Of a stretch of DNA of 64,000 nucleotides, positions 27,745 through 36,050 are shown in pieces (the first letter of the stretch is position 1; each line of letters starts with the position of its first letter). Made by a program: the position numbers and the translations under genes. The notes below the pieces were generated by a model that was not told where the DNA came from, did not search any database, and saw nothing but the letters and a program-made list of their open reading frames with translations. Source of the DNA: Sphingomonadaceae bacterium 3R27E2-A (GTDB lineage Bacteria; Pseudomonadota; Alphaproteobacteria; Sphingomonadales; Sphingomonadaceae); assembly GCA_005503165.1 (NCBI GenBank), contig SCNT01000014.1, positions 40,831 through 104,830 of the forward strand, read 5' to 3'.

Positions 27745-28404
27745 TCAGCTGCCACGCCCCCGCGAGCGCGGGCGCGGGTCGGTCCATTTGAACGCCGAAT
27801 CGGCGACCGCGACGTTGAATTTCTGGTTGCTGAGGTCGATCCGCGTGCGGTTGTTCTGCGAATCGAGCGCGACCCAGCCGCGCAGCCGCAGCCCCGCGGG
27901 GGCGCTGCCGTCGCGCATGAATACCATCGTGATCGTGCCATATTCGGGGCGCTTGGGGTCCTTGACCTCGACGCTGATCACGTCGTTGCTCGTCGTCGGC
28001 ATGACCTTGGCATATTTGGTGAGGTCGCGATCGGGGTCGAGCAGCGCGCCGAGCGGCGAGTTCTTTACCGGCCAGCGCTGCACCTGCTTCACCTCATAAT
28101 CGATCATCGTCAGCGAACTGCCATCGCCCACGATCAGCAGCGGCACGCCCTTCTGGTATTGGAAGCGGATCTTGCCGGGGCGCTTGAGCGTCAGCTGGCC
28201 CGAGAGCCGCTGGCCGTTGCGGTCGGTCTGGGTGAAATCGGCGGTCATCGAGGTCGTCGCCTTGAGGTGCGACTGCACCGAAGCCAAGGTACTGCTCGAT
28301 TGCGCGGTCGCCGGCGCGCCGAAGGCGAGCGCGGCGGCCGCAGCCGGGGCGAGCGCCAGCGCCGCGGCGCGCGTCAGGGTCAGGCGGGGAAGAGTCAGCG
28401 TCAT
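27745..28404 (-). CDS. lolA: LolA-like outer-membrane lipoprotein carrier
   Basis: A 219-residue periplasmic protein of the LolA family, which ferries lipoproteins from LolCDE to LolB at the outer membrane. A signal peptide covers about 1-36 (AAALALAPAAAAALAFGAPATAQ). The mature part has LKATTSMTADFTQTDRNGQRLSGQLTL, the central PGKIRFQYQ and LLIVGDGSSLTMID, the usual half-open beta-barrel pattern. The start at 28404 has AGGAAC nine bases upstream; 28422 is an alternative. It is encoded downstream of ftsK in the same direction. This order is frequent in alphaproteobacteria. Confidence 0.87.
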   Translation of the reverse strand: MTLTLPRLTLTRAAALALAPAAAAALAFGAPATAQSSSTLASVQSHLKATTSMTADFTQTDRNGQRLSGQLTLKRPGKIRFQYQKGVPLLIVGDGSSLTMIDYEVKQVQRWPVKNSPLGALLDPDRDLTKYAKVMPTTSNDVISVEVKDPKRPEYGTITMVFMRDGSAPAGLRLRGWVALDSQNNRTRIDLSNQKFNVAVADSAFKWTDPRPRSRGRGS

Positions 28405-28521
28405 AATCTTTCGTTCCTGCATCTCTGCCCCCGCGCATCGCACCGGGGCGTTGAACCCGCCGTGAACCCGGCGGTCAGAAGTCGTTCAAGCCGCGAGCGC
28501 GGGCTTTGGTTCCGGGGGGTC

Positions 28522-30840
28522 TCAGCGGGGCTGGCCATATTGGTCGGTCAGCACGTCGCGCCGACCGACATGATTAGGGGGGCTGACGAGTCCCTCCTCC
28601 TCCATGCGCTCTATCAGCCTGGCGGCGCTGTTGTAGCCGATGCGCAATTGGCGTTGCAGCCAGCTGGTCGAGGCCTTCTGGCTCTCGACGACGATCTGGC
28701 ACGCCTTGGCATAGATGCGGTCCTCGGCGCTGTCGCCGCCCGCGGGGGCGCCCTCCATCGCGAAGCCGCCGTCCTCGGGCTCCTCGGTGACGCTCTCGAC
28801 ATAGTCGGGCGCGCCCTGGCCGCGCCAATGGTCGGCGACCAGCCGCACTTCGTCGTCGGAAACGAAGGGGCCGTGGATGCGCGTGATCTGCTTGCCGCCT
28901 GGGACGTACAGCATGTCGCCCTTGCCCAGCAACTGCTCCGCGCCCGCTTCGCCCAGGATCGTGCGGCTGTCGATCTTCGACGTCACGTTGAAGCTGATGC
29001 GCGTCGGCAAATTCGCCTTGATGACGCCGGTGATGACGTCGACCGAGGGGCGCTGCGTCGCGAGGATCAGGTGGATGCCCGCGGCGCGCGCCTTCTGCGC
29101 GAGCCGCTGGATCAGGAATTCGACCTCCTTGCCCGCGGTCATCATCAAATCGGCGAGCTCGTCGACCACCACCACGATCTGCGGAAGCGGCGCATAGTCG
29201 AGCGCTTCCTCCTCGTAGATCGGCTGGCCGGTTTCGGGGTCGTAGCCGGTCTGGACGCGCCGCCCGAGCGACTTGCCCTTGGCGAGCGCGCCGCGCACCT
29301 TGTCGTTATAGCCCGCGAGGTTGCGCACCGACAGGCTCGACATCATCCGGTAGCGGTCCTCCATCTGCTCGACCGCCCATTTGAGCGCGCGGATCGCCTT
29401 CTTGGGCTCGGTCACCACGGGCGCGAGCAAATGCGGGATGCCGTCATAGACGCTGAGTTCGAGCATCTTGGGATCGATCATGATCATCTTCACCTGGTCG
29501 GGACCCAGGCGATAGAGAAGCGACAGGATCATCGCGTTGAGGCCGACGGACTTGCCCGACCCGGTGGTACCCGCGATCAACAGATGCGGCATGGGCGCGA
29601 GGTCGGCGATGACCGGGTCGCCGCTGATATTCTTGCCGAGGATGATCGGCAGCGCACCGGTCTGTTCCTGGAACAGGGCGCTGCCGATCATCTCCGACAG
29701 CACCACCGATTCGCGGTGCGCATTGGGAAGCTCGATGCCGATCACCGTGCGGCCGGGGATCGGGGCGATGCGCGCCGACAGCGCCGACATGTTGCGCGCG
29801 ATATCGTCGGCGAGGTTCGAGACGCGGCTCGCCTTGGTGCCGGGCGCGGGTTCGAGTTCGTACATGGTGACGACGGGGCCGGGGCGCACCGCGGTGACGA
29901 CGCCCTTGACCTGGAAATCCTCGAGCACCGATTCGAGCAGCCGCGCATTGCGTTCGAGTCCGGCCTTGTCGATCTGCCCCGTGGGTGCGGGCGGCGGCGG
30001 CGCGAGCAGGTCGACCGAAGGCATCTTGTACGTCGTGAACAGGTCGGTCTGCGGCTTGGGCTTGGGCTTCGAGGGCGCGCTGCGCTGCGCCGGATCGGCG
30101 ATCTCGGGCGGCGCGCGGTCGCTCGGCTCGGCGCGCGCGCGCGGGCGGATGACGCGGCCCATCAGCGACGGCGCCTTTTCGTCGCGCGGCGCGGCGGGCG
30201 CGGTCGCCGGGGCGATAACGCGGCCGCCCTCGGCGGCCGGCAGGCGGAAGCGTGCCCACCAGCCGGGCTCGAGCCGCAGCGCGCGCCACGCAAGCCACAG
30301 CCCCACGCCGACGAGTAGCAGGATCGCCGCGAAGCGGACGAGCGCGGCGGCGGGATCGCCGAGCCGCGCGAACAGCGGATCGACCGCGCCGCCGACGACC
30401 AGCGCGATGATCCCGCCCCAGCCCGCGGGCAGCGACGTATCGCTCCCCGACGCCCACAGCTGCGCGCCGAGCCCGACGAGCAATATGCCGAACAGCACGA
30501 ACGCGAGCTGGCGCTTCCAATAGGGCTGCGGCGCGGCGAGCCACAGCCGCCACGCGATCAGCCCGAGCAGGGGCAGCAGCAAAATGACTGCGGCGCCGCC
30601 GATGAAGAGTAATAGGTCGGCTGCCCACGCCCCCGCGCCGCCCATCCAGTTCGCGGGCGCGCCGCCCGCTGCGGTGTGGATCGCGGCATCGGTGCCGTCA
30701 TAGGTCAGCAGCGCCAGCGTCAGGAACAAGGTGAAAGCGCCGAGCGCCACCGCCGCGGCGATCACCAGCGAGCGCGCGATACTGGCCCGGAAAACGGTGC
30801 GCCAATCGGCCTTTGCGGCGACGGGCTTGCGGCTGGCCAT
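28522..30840 (-). CDS. ftsK: DNA translocase FtsK
   Basis: A 772-residue septal DNA pump that clears and aligns chromosome termini during division. Four N-terminal transmembrane helices (about 25-190) are followed by a proline-rich linker and the RecA-like motor. The motor carries Walker A AGTTGSGKSVGLNAM, the Walker B region QIVVVVDELADLMM and LAQKARAAGIHLILATQRPSVDV. The C-terminal gamma winged helix (ASTSWLQRQLRIGYNSAARLI) recognises KOPS. The start MASRKPVAAK is chosen over one 15 codons upstream. The length is typical of short-linker alphaproteobacterial FtsK. Confidence 0.95.
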   Translation of the reverse strand: MASRKPVAAKADWRTVFRASIARSLVIAAAVALGAFTLFLTLALLTYDGTDAAIHTAAGGAPANWMGGAGAWAADLLLFIGGAAVILLLPLLGLIAWRLWLAAPQPYWKRQLAFVLFGILLVGLGAQLWASGSDTSLPAGWGGIIALVVGGAVDPLFARLGDPAAALVRFAAILLLVGVGLWLAWRALRLEPGWWARFRLPAAEGGRVIAPATAPAAPRDEKAPSLMGRVIRPRARAEPSDRAPPEIADPAQRSAPSKPKPKPQTDLFTTYKMPSVDLLAPPPPAPTGQIDKAGLERNARLLESVLEDFQVKGVVTAVRPGPVVTMYELEPAPGTKASRVSNLADDIARNMSALSARIAPIPGRTVIGIELPNAHRESVVLSEMIGSALFQEQTGALPIILGKNISGDPVIADLAPMPHLLIAGTTGSGKSVGLNAMILSLLYRLGPDQVKMIMIDPKMLELSVYDGIPHLLAPVVTEPKKAIRALKWAVEQMEDRYRMMSSLSVRNLAGYNDKVRGALAKGKSLGRRVQTGYDPETGQPIYEEEALDYAPLPQIVVVVDELADLMMTAGKEVEFLIQRLAQKARAAGIHLILATQRPSVDVITGVIKANLPTRISFNVTSKIDSRTILGEAGAEQLLGKGDMLYVPGGKQITRIHGPFVSDDEVRLVADHWRGQGAPDYVESVTEEPEDGGFAMEGAPAGGDSAEDRIYAKACQIVVESQKASTSWLQRQLRIGYNSAARLIERMEEEGLVSPPNHVGRRDVLTDQYGQPR

Positions 30841-30939
30841 GCTGAAATCGGTCCCCTCTGGAATTAACCACGGCGATATGCGCACGGGGGTGACTCGCCG
30901 TCAAGCGCAGGGCAGGACGCGGCTGTGGGTTATGGAAGG

Positions 30940-31090
30940 GTTTCGCGCAAAGACGCAAAGACGCAAAGAGGATCGTCCGGGCCGACAGGCCCCCACATCC
31001 CTTGGACGGTGCGATGGACGCGGCGTTCGGATGAAAAGCCGCTTCGCGGCTGGTGCAACCTCTTCGCGTCTTTGCGTCTTTGCGCGAAAC
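30940..31090. repeat. 151-bp inverted-repeat element, family A copy 2
   Basis: Arms of 31 bases (30940-30970 and 31060-31090) are nearly perfect complements built from tandem CGCAAAGA units (GTTTCGCGCAAAGACGC and so on). The centre of about 90 bases also contains partial hairpins. The arm sequence matches the shorter copy at 2174-2306. It lies between ftsK and the divergent hydroxylase gene. Confidence 0.85.
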
Positions 31091-31161
31091 AAAAAAGGAC
31101 CGGCCTCGCGGTCCCCTCCACGCCGCTTTTCAACCGCATCAATGCGGTCTAGGGCAAGGCC

Positions 31162-32391
31162 ATGACCGACATCCAGCGCAGCGACGTGATCATTTCCGGC
31201 GGCGGGCTCGTCGGCCAGACGCTGGCGCTCGCGCTCGCGCATCACGGCCTCTCCAGCATCACCGTCGATCCCGCCGACCCGGTGGCGACGATCGCGCCCG
31301 GCTTCGACGGCCGCGCCTCGGCAATCGCCAGCGCGACCTGGCAGATGTTCGAAGTGCTTGGGCTCGCGGATCGGCTCGCGGGCCACGGTTGCCCGATCCG
31401 CGCGATCAAGGTCAGCGACGGTGGCCAGTCGGGCAAGCTCGATTTCGAGACCGGCGAGGGCGATCCCGCGCTCGGCACGATGATCGAGAACCGCCGCCTG
31501 CGCATCGCGCTCGCCGACGCGCTCGCCGACGCGCCGCTCGCAAAGCTGATCATGCCGGCGCAGGTCGCGGATCGCGCCATCGGCCCGCACGGCGTCACGC
31601 TGACCCTCGCCGATGGCACGCGGCTCGCCGCGCCGTTGCTGATCGTCGCCGAGGGCCGCCGCTCGCCGACGCGCGACGCCGCGGGCTTCAGCATCGCCAA
31701 CTGGTCTTACCATCATCACGCGATGATCGGCGCGGTCGCGCACAGCAAATCGCACGATAGCGTGGCGCACGAGATATTCTTCCCTTCGGGGCCCTTCGCC
31801 CTGCTCCCGCTCGTCGACGACGACCAGGGCCGTCACCGCTCGGCCTTCGTCTGGACCGTCTCGGAAAAGGACGGCCCGGGTTTCGCCAAGCTCGGCGACC
31901 GCGGTTTCACCGCCGAACTCGAAAAGCGCGCCGGCGGCCTGCTCGGCACGATGGAACTGGTCGCGCCGCGGATGACCTATCCCCTGGGCTTCCACCACAG
32001 CGCGTCGATCGTCGCCGAGCGGCTCGTGCTCGTCGGCGACGCCGCGCACGGCATCCACCCCATCGCCGGGCAGGGGCTCAACCTCGGCCTCCGCGACGTC
32101 GCCGCGCTCGCCGAAGTGCTCGTCGAGGGCGCGCGCCTGGGGCTCGACCTCGGCGATGCGGCGCTGCTCGCGCGCTACCAGCGCTGGCGCGGGCTCGACA
32201 GCCTGATGGTCAGCCTCGCGACCGACGGGCTGACGCGCCTGTTCGGGATCCCCGGCCGCACCGCCTCGGCGGTCCGCCGCGCGGGGCTCGGCGCGGTGCA
32301 GCGGCTGCCGATGCTCAAGCGCTTCTTCATGGACGAGGCGCGCGGCGAGGCCGGCGACCTCCCGCGCCTGCTCGCGGGCGCCGAGGTCTAA
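31162..32391 (+). CDS. ubiH: UbiH/UbiF-family FAD-dependent hydroxylase
   Basis: A 409-residue class A flavin monooxygenase of the ubiquinone-ring hydroxylase group. The N-terminal dinucleotide fold has IISGGGLVGQTLALALA, the middle has the NRRLRIALADAL segment, and LVLVGDAAHGIHPIAGQGLNLGLRDVAAL (about 287-315) is the GD motif that contacts FAD. It would act in ubiquinone synthesis at the inner membrane. Which ring position (UbiF, UbiH or UbiI role) cannot be decided from sequence. It is single, divergent from ftsK, with a repeat element upstream. Confidence 0.88.
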   Translation: MTDIQRSDVIISGGGLVGQTLALALAHHGLSSITVDPADPVATIAPGFDGRASAIASATWQMFEVLGLADRLAGHGCPIRAIKVSDGGQSGKLDFETGEGDPALGTMIENRRLRIALADALADAPLAKLIMPAQVADRAIGPHGVTLTLADGTRLAAPLLIVAEGRRSPTRDAAGFSIANWSYHHHAMIGAVAHSKSHDSVAHEIFFPSGPFALLPLVDDDQGRHRSAFVWTVSEKDGPGFAKLGDRGFTAELEKRAGGLLGTMELVAPRMTYPLGFHHSASIVAERLVLVGDAAHGIHPIAGQGLNLGLRDVAALAEVLVEGARLGLDLGDAALLARYQRWRGLDSLMVSLATDGLTRLFGIPGRTASAVRRAGLGAVQRLPMLKRFFMDEARGEAGDLPRLLAGAEV

Positions 32392-32407
32392 GCCCACCTC
32401 TTTTTCC

Positions 32408-32484
32408 CGTTCGTGTCGAGCGAAGTCGAGACACCTGAAGGCACGCGCCGCCGATGGGCATCTCGACTTCGCTCGATGCGAACG
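32408..32484. repeat. intergenic inverted repeat, family C
   Basis: Arms around TGTCGAGCGAAGTCGAGA (near 32414-32431) and TCTCGACTTCGCTCGA (32461-32476) are extended by CGTTCG / CGAACG at the outer ends. It follows the ubiH stop and could act as a terminator. The arm sequence is unlike the other repeat families here. Confidence 0.75.
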
Positions 32485-32605
32485 GAGGAGGGAGGGCAGC
32501 TCACGGTATAAGTATTTCTCCTTATTCTCACTGCACATCCCCGCTAACCATGACCCCATAGCCTGTCCCGTGCGGCAAGACCGCCGCGCAGCAGGAGCCG
32601 GGACC

Positions 32606-33262
32606 ATGTCGGTGAAGAGCGACGCCCTCGAACAGGCGGTGAAGGACTGGATCGCCGCGCGCACCGCCAGTGATGCCGAACCCTCGCCGCGCCGCCGTGC
32701 CGAAGCCGACCGCGCCTTCGCGCGCCTCGTGGCCTGTGCCGCGCCGCGCGTCCGCTATTTCATCCGCCGCTATGGCCTGTCGGCGGTTCATGAGGATGGC
32801 GAGCAGGCATGTGCGATCGCGCTCCATCGCGCCGCGCAAAGCTATGATCCGCGCCGCGCCGCCTTCACCACGCATCTGAACTGGCAGATCCGCGCCGAAT
32901 TGCAGGCGCTGCGCCACCGCCTCCACGGCGACCAGCGCCGCGCGCCGCACCGGCTCGCTGCCGAAACCTTGTCGCTCGAAGATCCCGCGATCCTCGACCG
33001 GCTGGTCGATGCCGACGCCGAACGCGCCGCCGAGGAGCGCGCGTCGGACTATCTTGCGGGCCGTGTCGCCGACCGCCTCGCCGACGACTGGGCGCGGCGC
33101 CGCGACACCGAATGGCGGCGGGGTAAAGCGAAGCTCGCGGCGCAGCGCTCGCTCGTGCGCCGCCACCTCACCGCGGTCGAACCCGCGGGGCCGCTCTCGG
33201 AGAGCCATCGCCATATCGTAAGGCGCGCCTTCGCCGACATCGCGCTGCGCGTCGAAGGCTGA
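32606..33262 (+). CDS. sigma-70 region 2-like protein without region 4
   Basis: A 218-residue protein. Residues about 35-110 resemble sigma region 2 of sigma-32-type factors: LVACAAPRVRYFIRRYGLSAVHEDGEQACAIALHRAAQSYDPRRAAFTTHLNWQIRAELQ. The remaining half is charged and arginine-rich, with no recognisable region 3 or 4 helix-turn-helix. The start at 32606 is set by AGGAG eight bases upstream. Either it is a degenerate sigma factor, a sigma competitor, or a DNA-binding protein that reuses the fold. It is convergent with, and directly abuts, the LON-domain gene. Confidence 0.65.
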   Translation: MSVKSDALEQAVKDWIAARTASDAEPSPRRRAEADRAFARLVACAAPRVRYFIRRYGLSAVHEDGEQACAIALHRAAQSYDPRRAAFTTHLNWQIRAELQALRHRLHGDQRRAPHRLAAETLSLEDPAILDRLVDADAERAAEERASDYLAGRVADRLADDWARRRDTEWRRGKAKLAAQRSLVRRHLTAVEPAGPLSESHRHIVRRAFADIALRVEG

Positions 33263-33907
33263 TTATTGCAGCGTGGCGCGGTCGTCGCCGCCGGTGCGGC
33301 CAAAGAATAGCATCATCTGCACGACCAGCTCGGCGCGCGCATCGATGGTGTCGCATTCGAGCAGCGCCTGCTTCGCCGCGCCATCGAACGGCGCGACTTG
33401 CGCGATGCCGTTGACGAGCGTCGCATCGTCGAGCTGGCCGACGGCGTTCCAGTCGACGACATAGCCCTGCCGCTCGGCAAAGCGTTTCGCCTCGCGTTCG
33501 AGGCTCGCGCGCTCGATGCTGGCGAGCACCGCGTCGTCGTCCTCGCGCTCGATCTCGGCCTCGACCTGGCGGAAGGGGGTGGTGACGTCGAGTTCGCGGC
33601 GGACGCGAAAGCGCGCGACGCCCTCGAGCACGAGGTTGAAGCGTCCCTCGTCGAGCGCCTCGACGTCGACGATCTTGCCGACGCAGCCGACATCGTAGAG
33701 CGCGGGCGGCTCGCGCATTTCCTCGCCAGGCAGCAGGCGCGGCTGGATCATCCCGATCTGGCGGTCGCGCACCAGCACCTCCTGCACCATCGCCGAATAG
33801 CGCGGCTCGAAGATGTGGAGCGGCAGGTGCAGCCCGGGGAACAGCAGTGCGCCGGGCAGCGGAAAGATCGCGATCCGCTGGATGGTCAGGGGCGCGGCCT
33901 CGCCCAT
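33263..33907 (-). CDS. LON-substrate-binding (LAN) domain protein
   Basis: A 214-residue protein with only the N-terminal substrate-binding domain of Lon protease (IFPLPGALLFPGLHLPLHIFEPRYSAMVQEVL, GCVGKIVDVEALDEGRFNLVLEGVARFRV). There is no AAA+ or protease domain, which is normal for this stand-alone bacterial family. The function is unclear, perhaps adaptor-like. The start at 33907 coincides with the edge of a 266-bp inverted-repeat element that fills the space to the upstream thioredoxin gene in the same orientation. Confidence 0.85.
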   Translation of the reverse strand: MGEAAPLTIQRIAIFPLPGALLFPGLHLPLHIFEPRYSAMVQEVLVRDRQIGMIQPRLLPGEEMREPPALYDVGCVGKIVDVEALDEGRFNLVLEGVARFRVRRELDVTTPFRQVEAEIEREDDDAVLASIERASLEREAKRFAERQGYVVDWNAVGQLDDATLVNGIAQVAPFDGAAKQALLECDTIDARAELVVQMMLFFGRTGGDDRATLQ

Positions 33908-34173
33908 GGGGTCAGCGCCGCCCAACTGCGCGTTCGAGGCGTCGAAATGGCGAAGATATCGAACGGAAATGACCGCCGGGAACAGTGGTTCTGTTTCCAA
34001 GGGCATTTTCGTTCGAGATCGAAGCCATTTCGACGTCCCTCCGGGATTTGACCGATTTTGTCCATGGCAGCGTCAGCGAGCCTTGGAATATACTCATATG
34101 CCTACGCCTCGCTTCCTAGCCCTGAACAAAATCGCTTCAAACCTCGAACGCGCAGTTGGGTGGCGCTGACCCC
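33908..34173. mobile_element. 266-bp MITE-like element with about 32-bp terminal inverted repeats
   Basis: The left end GGGGTCAGCGCCGCCCAACT (33908 onward) and the right end (complement, ending 34173) match over about 32 bases with one mismatch. A second inner pair of imperfect inverted repeats (GTCGAAATGGC at about 33940 and GCCATTTCGAC at about 34025) lies inside. There is no coding capacity. The element occupies the whole gap between the LON-domain start codon and the stop codon of the thioredoxin-like gene. The stop codon of that gene lies at the right boundary, so the insertion may have defined the end of the protein. Confidence 0.75.
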
Positions 34174-35084
34174 TAGCCGAACAGAATGAGCGACAGCCGG
34201 CGGCGCTGCGCCGCGACCCACGGGTCCTCGAGCCCGACGGCCTCGAACAGCGCGAGCAATTTGGCGCGCGCGGCGCCCTCCTGCCATTCGCGGTCGGCCG
34301 CGACGATGTGGAGCAGGTTGTCGGCCGCGGCATCGCGCCGGCCCGCGCCGATCTGCGCGGCAGCGAGGTCGAAGCGCGCCTGATGGTCGTCGGGGTTTGC
34401 CGCGACCGCGGCCTCGAACGCCGCCAGCTCGCCCGCATCGGGCGCGTCGGCGGCGAGCGCGAAGGCGCTCTTCGCCTGCGCGATCGCAGGATCGTCCGCG
34501 ATCTCGGCGGGGATCATGTCGAGCAGCCCCTGCGCGCTTTCGAGGTCGCCCGCGAGCACCAGCGCGCGGATCAGCCCGCCCTGCGCCGCGGCATTGTCGG
34601 GTGCGATGTCGAGGATCTGGCCGAAGATCGACGCGGCGCGTTCGCCGTCGCCCTCGGCGAGCACGCCTTCGCCCATCTCGATCAGCGGCGCGATCTCGAT
34701 CGCGCGCGCGCTGGCGGCGCTCTCGATCGGCAGCTGCGCGAGCAGCTGGTCGAGCATTGCCTTGATCTGGCTTTCGCTGCGCGCATTGGTCAGGTTGGCG
34801 ACCGGCTGGCCCTGGAAGATGGCATAGACGGTCGGGATCGACTGGACCTGGAACTGGCCCGCGATGAAGCGATTTGCATCGACGTCGATCTTCGCGAGTA
34901 TGACGCCCTTGTCGGCATAGTCGGCGGCGACCTTCTCCAGGATCGGGGTCAGCTGCTTGCACGGCCCGCACCATTCGGCCCAGAAATCGAGGATGACGAG
35001 GCTCGTCATCGACGGCTCGACGACGTCGCGGCGGAAGGCTTCGACGGCTTCCTTGTCCTGCGGGCTCAGACCCAGAGTGGCCAC
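34173..35084 (-). CDS. YbbN/CnoX-like thioredoxin with TPR tail
   Basis: A 303-residue thioredoxin-fold protein. The N-terminal domain has WAEWCGPCKQLTPILEKVA with Cys39 and Cys42, and VQSIPTVYAIFQGQPV with the cis-Pro. The C-terminal 180 residues are helical repeats of the TPR type found in YbbN/CnoX chaperedoxins, which protect proteins and hand them to DnaK or GroEL. The CXXC is intact, so redox activity is possible. The stop codon sits at the border of an inverted-repeat element. Confidence 0.88.
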   Translation of the reverse strand: MATLGLSPQDKEAVEAFRRDVVEPSMTSLVILDFWAEWCGPCKQLTPILEKVAADYADKGVILAKIDVDANRFIAGQFQVQSIPTVYAIFQGQPVANLTNARSESQIKAMLDQLLAQLPIESAASARAIEIAPLIEMGEGVLAEGDGERAASIFGQILDIAPDNAAAQGGLIRALVLAGDLESAQGLLDMIPAEIADDPAIAQAKSAFALAADAPDAGELAAFEAAVAANPDDHQARFDLAAAQIGAGRRDAAADNLLHIVAADREWQEGAARAKLLALFEAVGLEDPWVAAQRRRLSLILFG

Positions 35085-35265
35085 CTGTCTTGCTCCTGCT
35101 GCATTGTTGCGTCGGGCGCCGGCCCGCTCTCGTCCCGCTTATGTGGGATTTGGGCGCGATATGCCAACCCCGTACAGAAAATCGCAAACAAGGCTTGCCG
35201 ACTCCGAAAGCCGATGCTAATCGCGCGCCTCACCCGCTGGGAGCCACCCGTTTCCAGCCGCCAGA

Positions 35266-35340
35266 GCGGGCGTAGCTCAGGGGTAGAGCACAACCTTGCC
35301 AAGGTTGGGGTCGAGGGTTCGAATCCCTTCGCCCGCTCCA
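35266..35340 (+). tRNA. tRNA-Gly (GCC)
   Basis: The acceptor arms GCGGGCG and CGCCCGC pair. The D arm contains TAGCTCAGGGGTAGAGCA, the anticodon stem CAACC/GGTTG encloses TTGCCAA with anticodon GCC (35298-35300), and the T arm has GGTTCGAATCC. A CCA end is encoded at 35338-35340. Accessory DNA (the lasso cluster) begins immediately after it, so it may be an integration site. Confidence 0.97.
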
Positions 35341-35854
35341 GTTTTCCTACATTTTCCAGTGACTTAGACCTCCAGGCGCACTGCGACGTTTGGTGACAAA
35401 GCGGCCGTTGAGGGGTTTTGTCCCCATAATGTCACCACTTGGGATCGTGGCATCGGAATGAATCTGCAAGGTCGACCATAAGCCGTCTGCGAATGGGAAG
35501 CGGCTGCGGCTATCGCAGGCCCTGTCTTGGAGACCTGTCCATCGAACCTCGATGCAGTTCGCAGAAACATCCAATTTCGGTTCCAGTTGTCATTGCTAAT
35601 TGTTCCGTTGATCGGGGATGAAATCGCGCACTTCGCAATTGTTGAAGTGTGTGACCGGGTTCCGCTACGGATGTCCAGGCGAAAGCTAAAGGTAGTGGTG
35701 CGCGCCCCGACGTGCGTTTCCTTGGCTCGGTCACTTTTTTGGGAGATTGATGGGTATCCGATTATTATTGGATTATAAAATGGATGCCACTCTGCCCGAG
35801 GCATAACTTCCTGAATGCGACTCATTCTGGTCGCGAATTGGGAAGGAAGAAGCA
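35341..35854. other. gene-free stretch between tRNA-Gly and the lasso cluster
   Basis: About 510 bases of visibly lower GC than the flanks. Short open frames exist on both strands but none has a ribosome site or family-like sequence. The last 110 bases are AT-rich (TTATTATTGGATTATAAAAT near 35761-35780) and probably hold the promoter of the lasso precursor. No integrase remnant was recognised. Confidence 0.5.
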
Positions 35855-35989
35855 ATGAAGGACTTCAACGAACTGATCGACCTCGGCGCCATCAGCGTCG
35901 AAACCCGCGGTATCGAGCCGCTCGGACCGGTCGACGAGGATCAGGGCGAACATTATCTGTTCGCCGGCGGCATCACCGCCGACGACTGA
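35855..35989 (+). CDS. lasso peptide precursor A1
   Basis: A 44-residue precursor: an 18-residue leader (with LIDLGAIS and the conserved Thr at -2, ending TR) and a 26-residue core starting GIEPLGPVD. Gly1 and Asp9 fit a nine-residue macrolactam ring; the tail ends in ADD. A strong ribosome site, AAGGAAG, lies five bases upstream. Next comes a fused B protein, then the cyclase C and a second precursor. From memory the core is the same as, or very close to, sphingopyxin I of Sphingopyxis alaskensis; I cannot verify this. The gene is too short for most gene finders. Confidence 0.93.
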   Translation: MKDFNELIDLGAISVETRGIEPLGPVDEDQGEHYLFAGGITADD

Positions 35990-36050
35990 AAGCGGTGGCG
36001 TGCCGCTCGCATGCGGCACGCCATTCGCATTGCCCCGCGCAATTATCGAA

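Noticed and set aside
27484..27787. Short minus-strand frames downstream of lolA
   Set aside because: They run through two terminator hairpins and show no protein-like pattern.
35364..35855. A 163-codon minus-strand frame between the tRNA and the lasso precursor
   Set aside because: No ribosome site, no recognisable domain, and its start overlaps the lasso precursor start. Treated as non-coding.
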